DNA of 64,000 nucleotides. Source: Bhargavaea massiliensis. GTDB taxonomy: Bacteria; Bacillota; Bacilli; Bacillales_A; Planococcaceae. The stretch's first letter is position 1. The number at the start of each line of letters is the position of its first letter. The translations under genes were made by a program, and so were the position numbers. The notes beneath the pieces were generated by a model. That model had not been told where the DNA came from. It did not search any database and was given only the letters and a program-made list of their open reading frames with translations. The stretch spans positions 62,001-126,000 of the forward strand of contig NZ_JAHBCJ010000003.1 in the NCBI RefSeq assembly GCF_018390575.1, read 5' to 3'. Positions 50,891 through 58,252 of the stretch are shown here, piece by piece.

Positions 50891-52018
50891 ATGAAAGTTC
50901 CTGTAGTGGTGATGCGAGGCGGAACCAGCAAGGGCGTATTCATCAATTTCGACGATATGCCGGCAGACCGGTCCCTCTGGGAGGAGTTCCTTCTGGATAT
51001 TATGGGAAGCCCGGACCGCAGGCAGATTGACGGGCTTGGCGGAGCCAACTCACTGACCAGCAAAGTGGCGATCATCAAGCAGTCGAAACTTGCCGGAGTG
51101 GACGTAGAGTATACATTTGCCCAGGTCAGCATCGAGCACCAGATGGTCGATTTCAAGGGGAATTGCGGAAACATTTCATCCGCGGTCGGGCCGTATGCCA
51201 TCCAGCAGGGGCTGGTGGCAGCTGTTGAGCCGGTGACCAAAGTGAGGATCTTCAATACGAACACGAAAAAAATGATCGGTGCAGAAGTGGAAGTCGAGGA
51301 CGGGCAGGTGAAAACGGAGGGACTGTGCTCGATCCCGGGCGTCCCGGGAACCGGCTCGCCGATCTACCTGGCGTTCAAAGATGCCGAAGGGGCCGTCACG
51401 GGAAAGGTGCTGCCGACAGGAAAACCGGTCGAGCAGATCACAACATCCAAGGGTACGGTGTCCATCTCGATCGTTGATTCTGCCAATCCGCTGGTCTTCG
51501 TCAGGGCTGAAGAAGTCGGACTGACAGGCGCCGAACTGCCTCACGAGCTGTCTCAGGAAAAACTCGACGAACTGGAGGAAATCCGCTCCATTGCAGCCGA
51601 ACTGTGCGGTTTTGCATCCAGAGAAGAGGCGACAGTGAAGTCACCGGCAGTTCCAAAACTGACCCTTATCGCACGGCCTCAGGATTACATGGATGTCACC
51701 GGCATCCTCAGGAAAGCCGAAAACATGGACTGCACGATCCGGATGATGTCGATGCAAAAACCTCATCAGGCACTGGCCATCACAGGGGCCATCTGCTCGA
51801 CAACAGCCATCTTCCTGAAAGACACGCTCCTGTATGACCTGGTCGAGCCCAAGCAGGAAGTCATCCGGCTGGGCCACCCGGCAGGCATCATGGAAACCAA
51901 AGTCGACCTGATCGCCGGCAACATCAGCTCGATCAAAGTCGTACGCACGGCACGCACAATCCTAGAAGGGACCGTCTACACGAAGAAAAACTATGAGTAT
52001 ACGTATAGCCTGGCCTAA
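50891..52018 (+). CDS. prpF: PrpF-like isomerase (aconitate/methylaconitate isomerase family)
   Basis: A 375-residue protein with the two-domain PrpF fold. Start VVVMRGGTSKGVFINFDDMP (residues 4-23) with the conserved lysine and SGK-like loop, FKGNCGNISSAVGPYA near residue 80 with the catalytic cysteine region, and C-terminal LGHPAGIMETKVDLI near residue 330. PrpF isomerises 2-methylaconitate; related 4-oxalomesaconate tautomerases and aconitate isomerases have the same architecture. In this cluster isomerisation of trans- to cis-aconitate is likely. The start may be ATG 50879 or 50891; neither has a perfect site. Confidence 0.85.
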   Translation: MKVPVVVMRGGTSKGVFINFDDMPADRSLWEEFLLDIMGSPDRRQIDGLGGANSLTSKVAIIKQSKLAGVDVEYTFAQVSIEHQMVDFKGNCGNISSAVGPYAIQQGLVAAVEPVTKVRIFNTNTKKMIGAEVEVEDGQVKTEGLCSIPGVPGTGSPIYLAFKDAEGAVTGKVLPTGKPVEQITTSKGTVSISIVDSANPLVFVRAEEVGLTGAELPHELSQEKLDELEEIRSIAAELCGFASREEATVKSPAVPKLTLIARPQDYMDVTGILRKAENMDCTIRMMSMQKPHQALAITGAICSTTAIFLKDTLLYDLVEPKQEVIRLGHPAGIMETKVDLIAGNISSIKVVRTARTILEGTVYTKKNYEYTYSLA

Positions 52019-52074
52019 CTGGTCAGCCGCCAAAAACGGCGCCCCAGGTTGGGACGCCGATAAAAGCTATAATT

Positions 52075-52105
52075 GGCTTCCGCTCTCAGCGGAAGCCTTC
52101 CTTTT
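52075..52105 (+). terminator. Terminator after prpF
   Basis: Perfect stem GGCTTCCGCT / AGCGGAAGCC with a three-base loop and TTCCTTTT. Cluster B3 starts seven bases behind it. Confidence 0.85.
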
Positions 52106-52111
52106 GAAATT

Positions 52112-52208
52112 TTTGAAGCACTCAGCGCCATTTTGAAAGCACTCGCCCCCGGTTTGGAAGCACTCATGATAAATTTGAACGCACTCGCCCACCATTTAGA
52201 AGCACTCG
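52112..52208. repeat. Family B 21-bp phased repeat cluster B3 (one arm)
   Basis: Five reversed cores (TTGAARGCACTCG type) start at 52112, 52133, 52154, 52175 and 52196, exactly 21 bp apart with 8-bp unrelated gaps. It lies between the terminator of prpF and the 3' end of the convergent SUKH gene. Confidence 0.92.
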
Positions 52209-52220
52209 TCATAATTCCGC

Positions 52221-52658
52221 TTACTTCCGCTCCTCTTCCTCCTCCGCCAAGAGCACTTCAAAAAACGCCCCATACGTCTCCCATGCATCCACCGGGGAAG
52301 CGAGCGCTCGGTCGGCCCAATTCGCCGCGTCCGCCGCATCCGTCCAGATCACTTCCGGATTGCCGGAAGTGTCCATGACAATCAGGCTTTCAGGCGGCTC
52401 GCCCAACACGATGAAGCGGGAGGGGAGTCCGATGCTTTCCCTCAGCCGCAGCGTTTCCTGCTTGATGTTGGGTTCCCAGTCATCCGGAATGGCGAAGTGG
52501 CTGATGCCGCCGAGAAGGCCGCCGCTGTAGAACGCGGAAATTTCCCGGAACGATTTTGGAAGCCGGATGCCCAGCGCCTTTTCGATTTCATCCAATTGCT
52601 TTTCGGTTGTGCCCTCGCCAGGGTAGTGTGTGGTGTACCGCCGCTTAAGCTGATCCAT
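52221..52658 (-). CDS. SMI1/KNR4 (SUKH) family protein
   Basis: A 145-residue SUKH-fold protein. The motifs TEKQLDEIEKALGIRLPKSFREISAFYSGG near residue 15, the glycine-rich loop and VLGEPPESLIVMDTSGNPEVIW near 88 are typical. SUKH proteins are often immunity factors against nuclease toxins in Bacillota; no toxin gene is nearby, so this could be an orphan immunity gene or housekeeping. The ATG at 52658 follows GAGGTG; an upstream ATG in the same frame has no site. The acidic tail is LLAEEEEERK. Confidence 0.8.
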   Translation of the reverse strand: MDQLKRRYTTHYPGEGTTEKQLDEIEKALGIRLPKSFREISAFYSGGLLGGISHFAIPDDWEPNIKQETLRLRESIGLPSRFIVLGEPPESLIVMDTSGNPEVIWTDAADAANWADRALASPVDAWETYGAFFEVLLAEEEEERK

Positions 52659-52811
52659 CTGAATGCACCTCGTCATCCGGTTATGCATAAAATGCCATGA
52701 ATCATAGGGAAACGATCATCATATAACCTAAAGGGGGATTGCTCAGACAGTTCGCTGCCGGGGGCCGGGGTGAAGGGGGCTTTTTTAACACCCAACCCGC
52801 CGCGTATCCGT

Positions 52812-52839
52812 TTGAGAACCACTCCATCGGTGGTATACT
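52812..52839 (+). promoter_or_regulatory. Promoter of the putative antitoxin RNA
   Basis: TTGAGA (52812-52817) and TATACT (52834-52839) are 16 bp apart; TGG before the -10 adds strength. Confidence 0.6.
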
Positions 52840-52845
52840 AATGTC

Positions 52846-52995
52846 GATAAGAGTCGAATCCGCCAAAAAGCCACCCGGGGGCAACCGGATGGCCCAGCGG
52901 ATACGGTGCAGGGGAATCCTGCCCGAAAAATATGGATCAAGCAAAAAATGACCTCACCATCGAGCGGCTATTCTCAAACGGGGGGTCATTTTTTC
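52846..52995 (+). ncRNA. Putative type I antitoxin RNA, antisense to the small toxin 3' end
   Basis: From the promoter above, an RNA of about 150 bases would end at the terminator AAAAAATGACC / GGTCATTTTTT (52943-52995). Its 3' part is complementary to the end of the convergent toxin mRNA. A short ORF of 36 codons inside it (from 52841) has no ribosome site and looks like chance. Confidence 0.6.
52943..52995. terminator. Shared bidirectional terminator of the type I module
   Basis: AAAAAATGACC pairs with GGTCATTTTTT across a 30-base loop; usable by both convergent transcripts. Confidence 0.75.
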
Positions 52996-53069
52996 TGTGC
53001 TGATTCCATAATGGTAGCGACAAGCGCCGCAAATGCGACAGCAAACATAAGTGCCTCATGAATAGACAC
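52986..53069 (-). CDS. Holin-like type I toxin peptide, 27 residues
   Basis: A GTG-started ORF reading (M)SIHEALMFAVAFAALVAT and IMESAQKK, a single membrane helix with EALMF start and lysine tail. This is the pattern of putative holin-like toxins (TxpA/BsrG class) of Bacillota. AAAGGGGGTGAGG precedes the GTG. TATAAT on the minus strand (53135-53140) with TGG before it gives a 5' leader of about 60 bases. Its 3' end overlaps the convergent RNA, as in txpA/ratA and bsrG/SR4. Confidence 0.7.
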   Translation of the reverse strand: MSIHEALMFAVAFAALVATIMESAQKK

Positions 53070-53310
53070 AAGCCTCACCCCCTTTCGGCTGGGAGTGGGC
53101 AGGTCACCCTTGCATGCCGCACCGCTGTCCTATAATTATACCATTTGCCGATCAAAAACTTACTAGGCTAAGAGTAGTGAATACTATTCTACATAAAGGA
53201 ATAAAGTAGCATTTTTGTATAAACGTTGTTTCTTGTTTTGCTGATGAAGATGCTGATTGCCCTATATGGGAGCGCAAGCCGCCTTGATGGTCAGTTATGG
53301 ACAGATTACA

Positions 53311-53345
53311 AAAAGAAGGTGCCCGATAGGGGCGCCTTCTTTTCA
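53311..53345 (+). terminator. Terminator-like hairpin of an unidentified short transcript
   Basis: AAAAGAAGGTGCCC / GGGCGCCTTCTTTT with a five-base loop. A short ORF at 53263 (MGAQAALMVSYGQITK) stands before it and weakly recalls a holin-like toxin; I do not annotate it as a gene. The rest of 53146-53358 holds nothing I recognise. Confidence 0.65.
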
Positions 53346-53358
53346 ATTATTATTGCGG

Positions 53359-53568
53359 TCATGTCATAAGAGTAATAATGGAAGTCATTCCGTTGCCAAT
53401 CTTATTCATTTCCCCCAACGCCAAAACTTCCTCGCGGTTATAGTCGGTCATGGCGATCTCCTCACAGTCGAACCAAAAGATCGCGTCGGGGGAAGGGCAG
53501 TCACAAAAAAAACCTTGTCGAATGCTGTCGCATGCATGACCGAGATAAGGTCTCTCCAGCTGCTCCAA
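53359..53568 (-). CDS. Hypothetical 69-residue cysteine-containing protein
   Basis: TTG-started ORF behind AAAAGGGGAG (spacing six), reading (M)EQLERPYLGHACDSIRQG and then FFCDCPSPDAIFWFDCEEIA. The ORF starts 19 bases after the transporter stop, so it would be the last gene of that operon. Four cysteines and plausible composition suggest a real small protein. No family is recognised and no terminator stands directly after it. Confidence 0.5.
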   Translation of the reverse strand: MEQLERPYLGHACDSIRQGFFCDCPSPDAIFWFDCEEIAMTDYNREEVLALGEMNKIGNGMTSIITLMT

Positions 53569-53586
53569 ATTCCGCTCCCCTTTTGA

Positions 53587-54966
53587 TCAACTCGGTTGTT
53601 TGGACAACCCGATCTGGGTCACGCCGCTCAGAATTGTCAGGACCGGGCTGAGCAGGCAGAACAGGGCGAATGGCACGTAGTCCAAGGTTGGGACGCCGAG
53701 TACGCCCGCGATAAACACGCCGGCGACTCCCCACGGGACAAGCGGGTTGATCACCGTGCCGGTGTCCTCCAACGCCCTGGATAACGTCTTTTTATTGTAA
53801 CCGAGCTTGGTGTATTGCCCTTCAAATGCTTTTCCTGTGATGAGGATGGACAAGTACTGCTCGCCGACAAAGAAATTCAGGCCGATTGCCGTAAGGGCTG
53901 TGGCGGAAACAAGTCGCAGCGCGCTTGTCAGCAGCGCTTCGACTGCCTGCAAAATCGTCGGGATGATTCCCAGCAAAAACAGCAGCCCGCCCATACCGAG
54001 CGCTAGTAACACCAATGAGATGGAAAACATCATGCTCTCGATTCCGCCACCGGAAAGCACGGCGTTCAATGCCTCCACATCGCTTTCCATGACGAACCCG
54101 GAAAACAGAATGTCGGCCATTCCCGGAAACGTGATGGAACGGTCCTGGATAAACGCGATCACCACACTGCTCACAATGCCCGCAGACAAAGTCGGAATCG
54201 CCGACACTTTCATCATCGCAAGAACAGCGACAATGACAAACGGAATAAACGCGATCCAGCCGATATGGCTGTACTCTCTCAGTGCCTGCAGGAATGTCCC
54301 GATGTCTTTCGTGTTTTGCCCTCTTTCCGGCGAAAGCACCACAAACACGATGGCGCTGATGATGAACGCCGGAACGGTGGTCCACATCATGTTCTTGATG
54401 TGTTCAAACAGGGGGACGCCCACGGTTTCGGAAGCGAGGTTGGTCGTTTCCGAAAGGGGGGACATTTTATCTCCCAGAAAGGCTCCGGAAACAATGGCGC
54501 CCGCCGTCACAGCCAAAGAGGCATCCAGTGCCGTGGCCATGCCGATAAATGCCACGCCGATCGTCGCTGCGGTCGTGAACGCACTGCCGATCCCGATTCC
54601 CACGATCGACGTCACGACGAATACAGAGAAATACAGCGGCAAATCGGAGAACAAATGAAAACCATAATACATGAGGGTCGGGATCGTCCCGCTCGCCATC
54701 CAGCTGCTGATCAGCATGCCGATAAAGAAAAAGATGTAGACGGCACCCAGGCCCGACGACGCCCCCTGAATCAATCCCTTTTCGAGTTCATGAATGCGAA
54801 CCCCCTTGATCTTTCCGTACAGCATCAGAAAAATGATCGCAAAAATGATGGGAAGATGCGGAACCATGCCAAGCGCGATAATCCCGACGCTGATGGATGC
54901 GAAAATCACGAGCAACACCAAAACCGCTTCCCAAACCGGTAACCTTAACTTTGCCGACTGCAACAT
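53587..54966 (-). CDS. NhaC-family transporter under T-box control
   Basis: A 459-residue antiporter-type protein with about 12 helices. NhaC-family motifs are GIGIGSAFTTAATIGVAFIGMA near 115, GAIVSGAFLGDKMSPLSETTNLA near 145 and EDTGTVINPLVPWGVAGVF near 400. Many members exchange Na+ and H+ but those behind a T-box are thought to carry amino acids, for example YheL-type proteins with tyrosine. The T-box upstream makes an amino-acid substrate likely here. The start 54966 follows AAAGGGGGAGAG; upstream in-frame codons lie in the T-box leader. Confidence 0.85.
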   Translation of the reverse strand: MLQSAKLRLPVWEAVLVLLVIFASISVGIIALGMVPHLPIIFAIIFLMLYGKIKGVRIHELEKGLIQGASSGLGAVYIFFFIGMLISSWMASGTIPTLMYYGFHLFSDLPLYFSVFVVTSIVGIGIGSAFTTAATIGVAFIGMATALDASLAVTAGAIVSGAFLGDKMSPLSETTNLASETVGVPLFEHIKNMMWTTVPAFIISAIVFVVLSPERGQNTKDIGTFLQALREYSHIGWIAFIPFVIVAVLAMMKVSAIPTLSAGIVSSVVIAFIQDRSITFPGMADILFSGFVMESDVEALNAVLSGGGIESMMFSISLVLLALGMGGLLFLLGIIPTILQAVEALLTSALRLVSATALTAIGLNFFVGEQYLSILITGKAFEGQYTKLGYNKKTLSRALEDTGTVINPLVPWGVAGVFIAGVLGVPTLDYVPFALFCLLSPVLTILSGVTQIGLSKQPS

Positions 54967-54984
54967 TGCTCTCTCCCCCTTTAA

Positions 54985-55240
54985 AAAAACGCACAAAAAA
55001 AGCCCTTCTCCAAATAGGGACGAAGAGGCTTCGCGGTACCACCCTAATTGACAAGAAAAGCTTGCCCACTCTAAATGAATCTGCCTCAAGCATGCAGATG
55101 TAATTCACTTCGGTTCCGCTCGGATTCGCACCAACCATCCGATCTCTTTTTGCTGCGGGAAGCCGAAGCTAATGCGTCTGCTGACAGATTGTCGTTATTT
55201 GCCGTGCTGAAGTGTAAGTCTAATTTACGGATGATCCGGC
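54985..55240 (-). promoter_or_regulatory. T-box riboswitch with terminator
   Basis: On the minus strand the T-box sequence AGGGTGGTACCGCG (around 55040) is unmistakable, followed by the terminator AAGCCTCTTC..GGAGAAGGGCTTTTTTT (54985-55030). Stem I lies at about 55100-55240. A specifier-type segment GTGAATTACATC near 55105 allows UAC (tyrosine), with UUA also possible. It controls the NhaC-family transporter by uncharged tRNA. Confidence 0.9.
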
Positions 55241-55434
55241 CATTTGTCAATAAGCGGCCTCAAAAGGGAACGGAGCCGGGCGGGGAAATAGCCCCGGTAA
55301 GACCGTCGTCTTGGGAATAAGGGCGGTGCCCAATCCCCTACAAATGGCACTGTCGGAAACTATTCAAAATTGTTAAAATAAAGTCTACATCATGAACCGG
55401 CTTCGATTTGAATCTCTAAAGGGGAGGGGAAAAG

Positions 55435-56400
55435 ATGAAGCACTACGTTCGCGTGATTCCTCATACGTTGATTCAGCAGGAAGAGTCCGTCAAGGAAGTG
55501 CCGAAAGGTGTGGAATTGATTCAGGCACCAGAAATCTGGGATGAGACCAAAGGCAAAGGCATCAAAGTCGCTGTCCTGGATACGGGCTGTGACGTCAATC
55601 ACCCTGATCTGAAGGAACGGATTATCGGCGGCCGCAATTTCACGGATGACGACAAAAGCAACCCCGGGATTTATGCGGATTACAACGGGCACGGTACGCA
55701 TGTCGCGGGAACGATCGCCGCGCAGGCAAACGATGCGGGGGTTGTCGGGGTCGCACCGGAAGCGGACCTCCTCATCGTGAAGGTGCTGAACCGGAACGGA
55801 TCCGGCCAGTACGAGTGGATTATCAAGGGCATCCACTATGCGATCGACCAGGGCGCCGATATTATTTCCATGTCCCTCGGCGGCCCCGTTGATGTCCCCG
55901 ATCTTTACAAAGCCGTCAAAGCGGCGGTCGAGAAAAACATTCTCGTCGTTTGTGCGGCGGGCAATGAAGGCGACGGCGATGACTCCACGGACGAATTCGC
56001 TTATCCCGGCTGCTACAACGAAGTCATCAGTGTCGGGGCGATTAACCTCGAGCGCGACCCGTCCGAATTCACGAATTCCCACAACGAAGTGGATTGCGTG
56101 GCGCCCGGCGAGGAGATCCTCTCCACCCATCTGAATGGAAAATACGCCACGCTCAGCGGCACATCGATGGCCGCCCCTCACGTCTCCGGAGCACTGGCGC
56201 TGATCAAAGTGTACGCCACCCAGCAATTCGGAAGAAAGCTGTCGGAACCGGAGCTGTATGCCCAACTGATCAAACGGACCGTTCCGCTCGGCAACTCGCC
56301 GAAACTGGAAGGAAACGGCCTCGTCTATCTGACCGTTCCGGAGCACCTGGCACAAATCTTCACCGAAAAAGTAAAAGCCGCTGTCATGAGTGCGACATGA
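55435..56400 (+). CDS. Intracellular subtilisin-type serine protease
   Basis: A 321-residue S8 protease without signal peptide. Catalytic triad: aspartate in AVLDTGCDVNHPDL near residue 50, histidine in NGHGTHVAGTIAA near residue 87, and serine in LSGTSMAAPHVSGALAL near residue 245. The short N-terminal part (VRVIPHTLIQQ) resembles the propeptide of intracellular serine proteases IspA. Its stop overlaps the start of the endonuclease gene (ATGA), so both are coupled. AAAGGGGAGGGG precedes the ATG. Confidence 0.92.
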   Translation: MKHYVRVIPHTLIQQEESVKEVPKGVELIQAPEIWDETKGKGIKVAVLDTGCDVNHPDLKERIIGGRNFTDDDKSNPGIYADYNGHGTHVAGTIAAQANDAGVVGVAPEADLLIVKVLNRNGSGQYEWIIKGIHYAIDQGADIISMSLGGPVDVPDLYKAVKAAVEKNILVVCAAGNEGDGDDSTDEFAYPGCYNEVISVGAINLERDPSEFTNSHNEVDCVAPGEEILSTHLNGKYATLSGTSMAAPHVSGALALIKVYATQQFGRKLSEPELYAQLIKRTVPLGNSPKLEGNGLVYLTVPEHLAQIFTEKVKAAVMSAT

Positions 56401-57197
56401 TCAAAGAAACCAGCATTTCGGAAGCACGGATTGCCGCCCAGACCACCTATATCAACCGCGTGCTAAATGAACCGTATTATGACTCGGAGAAGGATCAAGA
56501 AGTGCGGTCCGTCTACTACAGCCAAGTGGATTTCGGGGACGGACACCTTCCGGAAAAGATCCACCTGCTGCTCGCCGGCACGCACACCCGCCCGCTAAAG
56601 TATGCACCGCATCAATACGTCTATCCGTGGGTCGATCTCCAGGAAAACTGCAAGCTGAAAAGCCTGTACTCGGGCGCAAGCCTCGATCCGCTCAAGACCA
56701 TCGAAGAAGACCTGATGCTCCTGCAAACGGAGGGCGCGGACAGCAAGAAAACCGTCTTTAACACGGAGCATGTCGTGCCCCAATCCTGGTTCGGTGAAAA
56801 AGAGCCGATGAGAGGGGACCTCCATCACCTGTTCGCCTGCGAACCCGCCTGCAACAGCATGAGAAGCAACTACCCGTACCATGATTTCGAATCGTACGTT
56901 CCCGAATTCCGGGCTGACAAAATCCGGAGCGGCTGCGGAATGGCGGAAGACGGGAAGTTCGAGCCTGAATATGGGAAGGGGATTGCTGCGCGGGCTGTCT
57001 TCTATTTTGCGGTCAGATATAGTGATGCGATCAGGATGAAAGACAAAATGGATTTGAAGCTGCTGCTGAGGTGGCACCAGGAGCATCCAGTGAATGTCTA
57101 TGAGAAACACAGAAACGCCGCTATCCAGGAGCTGCAGGGGAACCGCAATCCGTTTATCGACTATCCGGAGCTGGCGAAAGAAATAATCGGGATATGA
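56397..57197 (+). CDS. Endonuclease I family nuclease
   Basis: A 266-residue protein with the endonuclease I (EndA/BsnI-like) His-Me finger region. Marks are FNTEHVVPQSWFGEKEPMRGDLHHLFACEPACNSMRSNYPYHDF near residues 118-162, where the EHVVPQSWF and DLHHLF motifs carry the catalytic and metal-binding residues. It lacks a signal peptide, unlike classical secreted EndA, so it would work inside the cell unless exported otherwise. Start overlaps the protease stop (ATGA), so both are one operon. The combination of protease and nuclease suggests recycling of cell contents, perhaps in sporulation or lysis. Confidence 0.9.
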   Translation: MIKETSISEARIAAQTTYINRVLNEPYYDSEKDQEVRSVYYSQVDFGDGHLPEKIHLLLAGTHTRPLKYAPHQYVYPWVDLQENCKLKSLYSGASLDPLKTIEEDLMLLQTEGADSKKTVFNTEHVVPQSWFGEKEPMRGDLHHLFACEPACNSMRSNYPYHDFESYVPEFRADKIRSGCGMAEDGKFEPEYGKGIAARAVFYFAVRYSDAIRMKDKMDLKLLLRWHQEHPVNVYEKHRNAAIQELQGNRNPFIDYPELAKEIIGI

Positions 57198-57198
57198 A

Positions 57199-57230
57199 GA
57201 AAGCCGCCTGAAAATCGGGCGGCTTTCGGA
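57199..57230 (+). terminator. Terminator after the endonuclease gene
   Basis: GAAAGCCGCCTG / CGGGCGGCTTTC with a five-base loop. Confidence 0.85.
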
Positions 57231-57278
57231 TTGTGTGCGGTGGTGGGGACTCCGTAGACTCCCATTTATATGGGTCTA

Positions 57279-57695
57279 TTAATCGTATATTATATTTTTT
57301 CCTTCTTCAGCAAGCTTTTTCAAAGATGCCAGCATATGATTGATCTCTTCGTCGGAATGTCTTTCCCATAAACCCAATTCAGCGATTACTTTTAAAGGAG
57401 ACTTTGACCTGTACGAGCGTGTCGGATTCCCAGGAAATCTTTGGTCAGTTAAATTTGGATCATTTTCAAAATCACCTAGTGGTTCTACAATATAAATTTT
57501 TTCCTTCGCCTTACCTTTTGCTAATTCAGCACCCCATTTGGCAGCCTCTAATGTTGCGGTAAAGTAGATATAGTTAGATTTTTTATCCTGGTAATTTGAT
57601 AAATGTTGCGGTTCTAACAAATCCCCAATAGTTAATTCCGCTTTAGTACCGTGAAAAAAAGGACCTTTATCCAAGAGATCTTTTATTTCTTCCAT
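57279..57695 (-). CDS. arr: Rifampin ADP-ribosyltransferase Arr
   Basis: A 138-residue protein that is a close match to Arr. Marks are GPFFHGTKAELTIGDLLEP near residue 11, NYIYFTATLEAAKWGAELA near residue 41, IYIVEPLGDFENDPNLTD near residue 67 and FPGNPTRSYRSKSPLKVI near 86. The histidine in HGTKA, the tyrosine in NYIYFTA and the aspartate in FENDPN are the usual NAD and catalytic positions. The enzyme ADP-ribosylates rifamycins and inactivates them. The gene is AT-rich compared with its left neighbours and sits at the boundary of the accessory region. Confidence 0.93.
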   Translation of the reverse strand: MEEIKDLLDKGPFFHGTKAELTIGDLLEPQHLSNYQDKKSNYIYFTATLEAAKWGAELAKGKAKEKIYIVEPLGDFENDPNLTDQRFPGNPTRSYRSKSPLKVIAELGLWERHSDEEINHMLASLKKLAEEGKNIIYD

Positions 57696-57810
57696 TCTGA
57701 TCCACCCCTATATTTTCAGATTGATATGTAAGTATAGTGCCCCCAAAAATAAAAAAACAGTCTGTAAATAAGTTGAAAATAACCGTATAGTGTTAGTAGA
57801 GAGGTTTTGT

Positions 57811-57879
57811 GTTGAAAAGAAGTATTAGCAGATGGTTGAGCAACACAGGTGGAATTTTTATACCAACAGTAAAAGTGTG
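57811..57879 (+). CDS. Possible 22-residue peptide
   Basis: TTG-started ORF reading (M)KRSISRWLSNTGGIFIPTVK then V and stop. It has AGAGAGG seven bases upstream and ends inside the 5' arm of a strong terminator. The basic start and hydrophobic end with a GG pair recall short signalling or bacteriocin-type peptides. No processing or transport gene is nearby. Low certainty. Confidence 0.35.
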
Positions 57880-57917
57880 ATGCATATCGTCCATGTACAA
57901 TATGCATCACACTTTAT
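57871..57917 (+). terminator. Strong terminator of a short transcript
   Basis: AAAGTGTGATGCATAT / ATATGCATCACACTTT (16 perfect pairs, 13-base loop) followed by ATTTTTC. No larger gene precedes it on the plus strand. Confidence 0.85.
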
Positions 57918-58066
57918 TTTTCATGACTTTTTACTGTAAGTAGAAAGGGGGTGGATGTGGGGATTCGGACCCCTGCAGGTGGCAACTCGGAGGGGGTAAG
58001 GTGGAATTCATCCAAAAGGAAGAGGAAGGCCCGGCCTTCCTCTTCTAAATGCGTTCCGAGTGCCCT
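57918..58066. other. Intergenic stretch with a hairpin
   Basis: No gene. AAGAGGAAGGC / GCCTTCCTCTT (58019-58044) is a hairpin that may be the terminator of the former PoNi array on the minus strand. Confidence 0.5.
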
Positions 58067-58176
58067 CTAAACGGAGGTGAGTGTTGCGAACGCCGATTTC
58101 CTGATGAAGTAAGATTCGTCTTTTACCCGGTCTCTCATGCCACTCATCATCTGTAGTGAACCAGGTCATACGGGTG
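58067..58176 (-). pseudogene. PoNi immunity gene remnant (junction of two former copies)
   Basis: The minus strand reads HPYDLVHYR and stop, the typical C-terminal end of PoNi proteins, then MMSGMRDRVKDESYFIRKSA followed by seven residues and stop, the typical PoNi N-terminus (compare MRDHLKDENYF). So the end of one copy and the start of the next survive, while the bodies are deleted. It shows that the array once extended further. Confidence 0.75.
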
Positions 58177-58252
58177 AAAAACTGAAGTAGGGATAATTAG
58201 AGAAGCTGCTAAAGCTGCAAATAGCCCTTTTACTTTCGTCTGTACTGTTACA

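Noticed and set aside
52841-52951. 36-codon ORF inside the putative antitoxin RNA
   Set aside because: It starts at or before the expected transcription start and has no ribosome binding site.
53257-53345. Second holin-like toxin (MGAQAALMVSYGQITK)
   Set aside because: The EALM-like start is suggestive but no hydrophobic helix follows and no antisense promoter was seen.
57716-57910. Minus-strand ORF of 64 codons beside arr
   Set aside because: It crosses the strong terminator and has no ribosome site.
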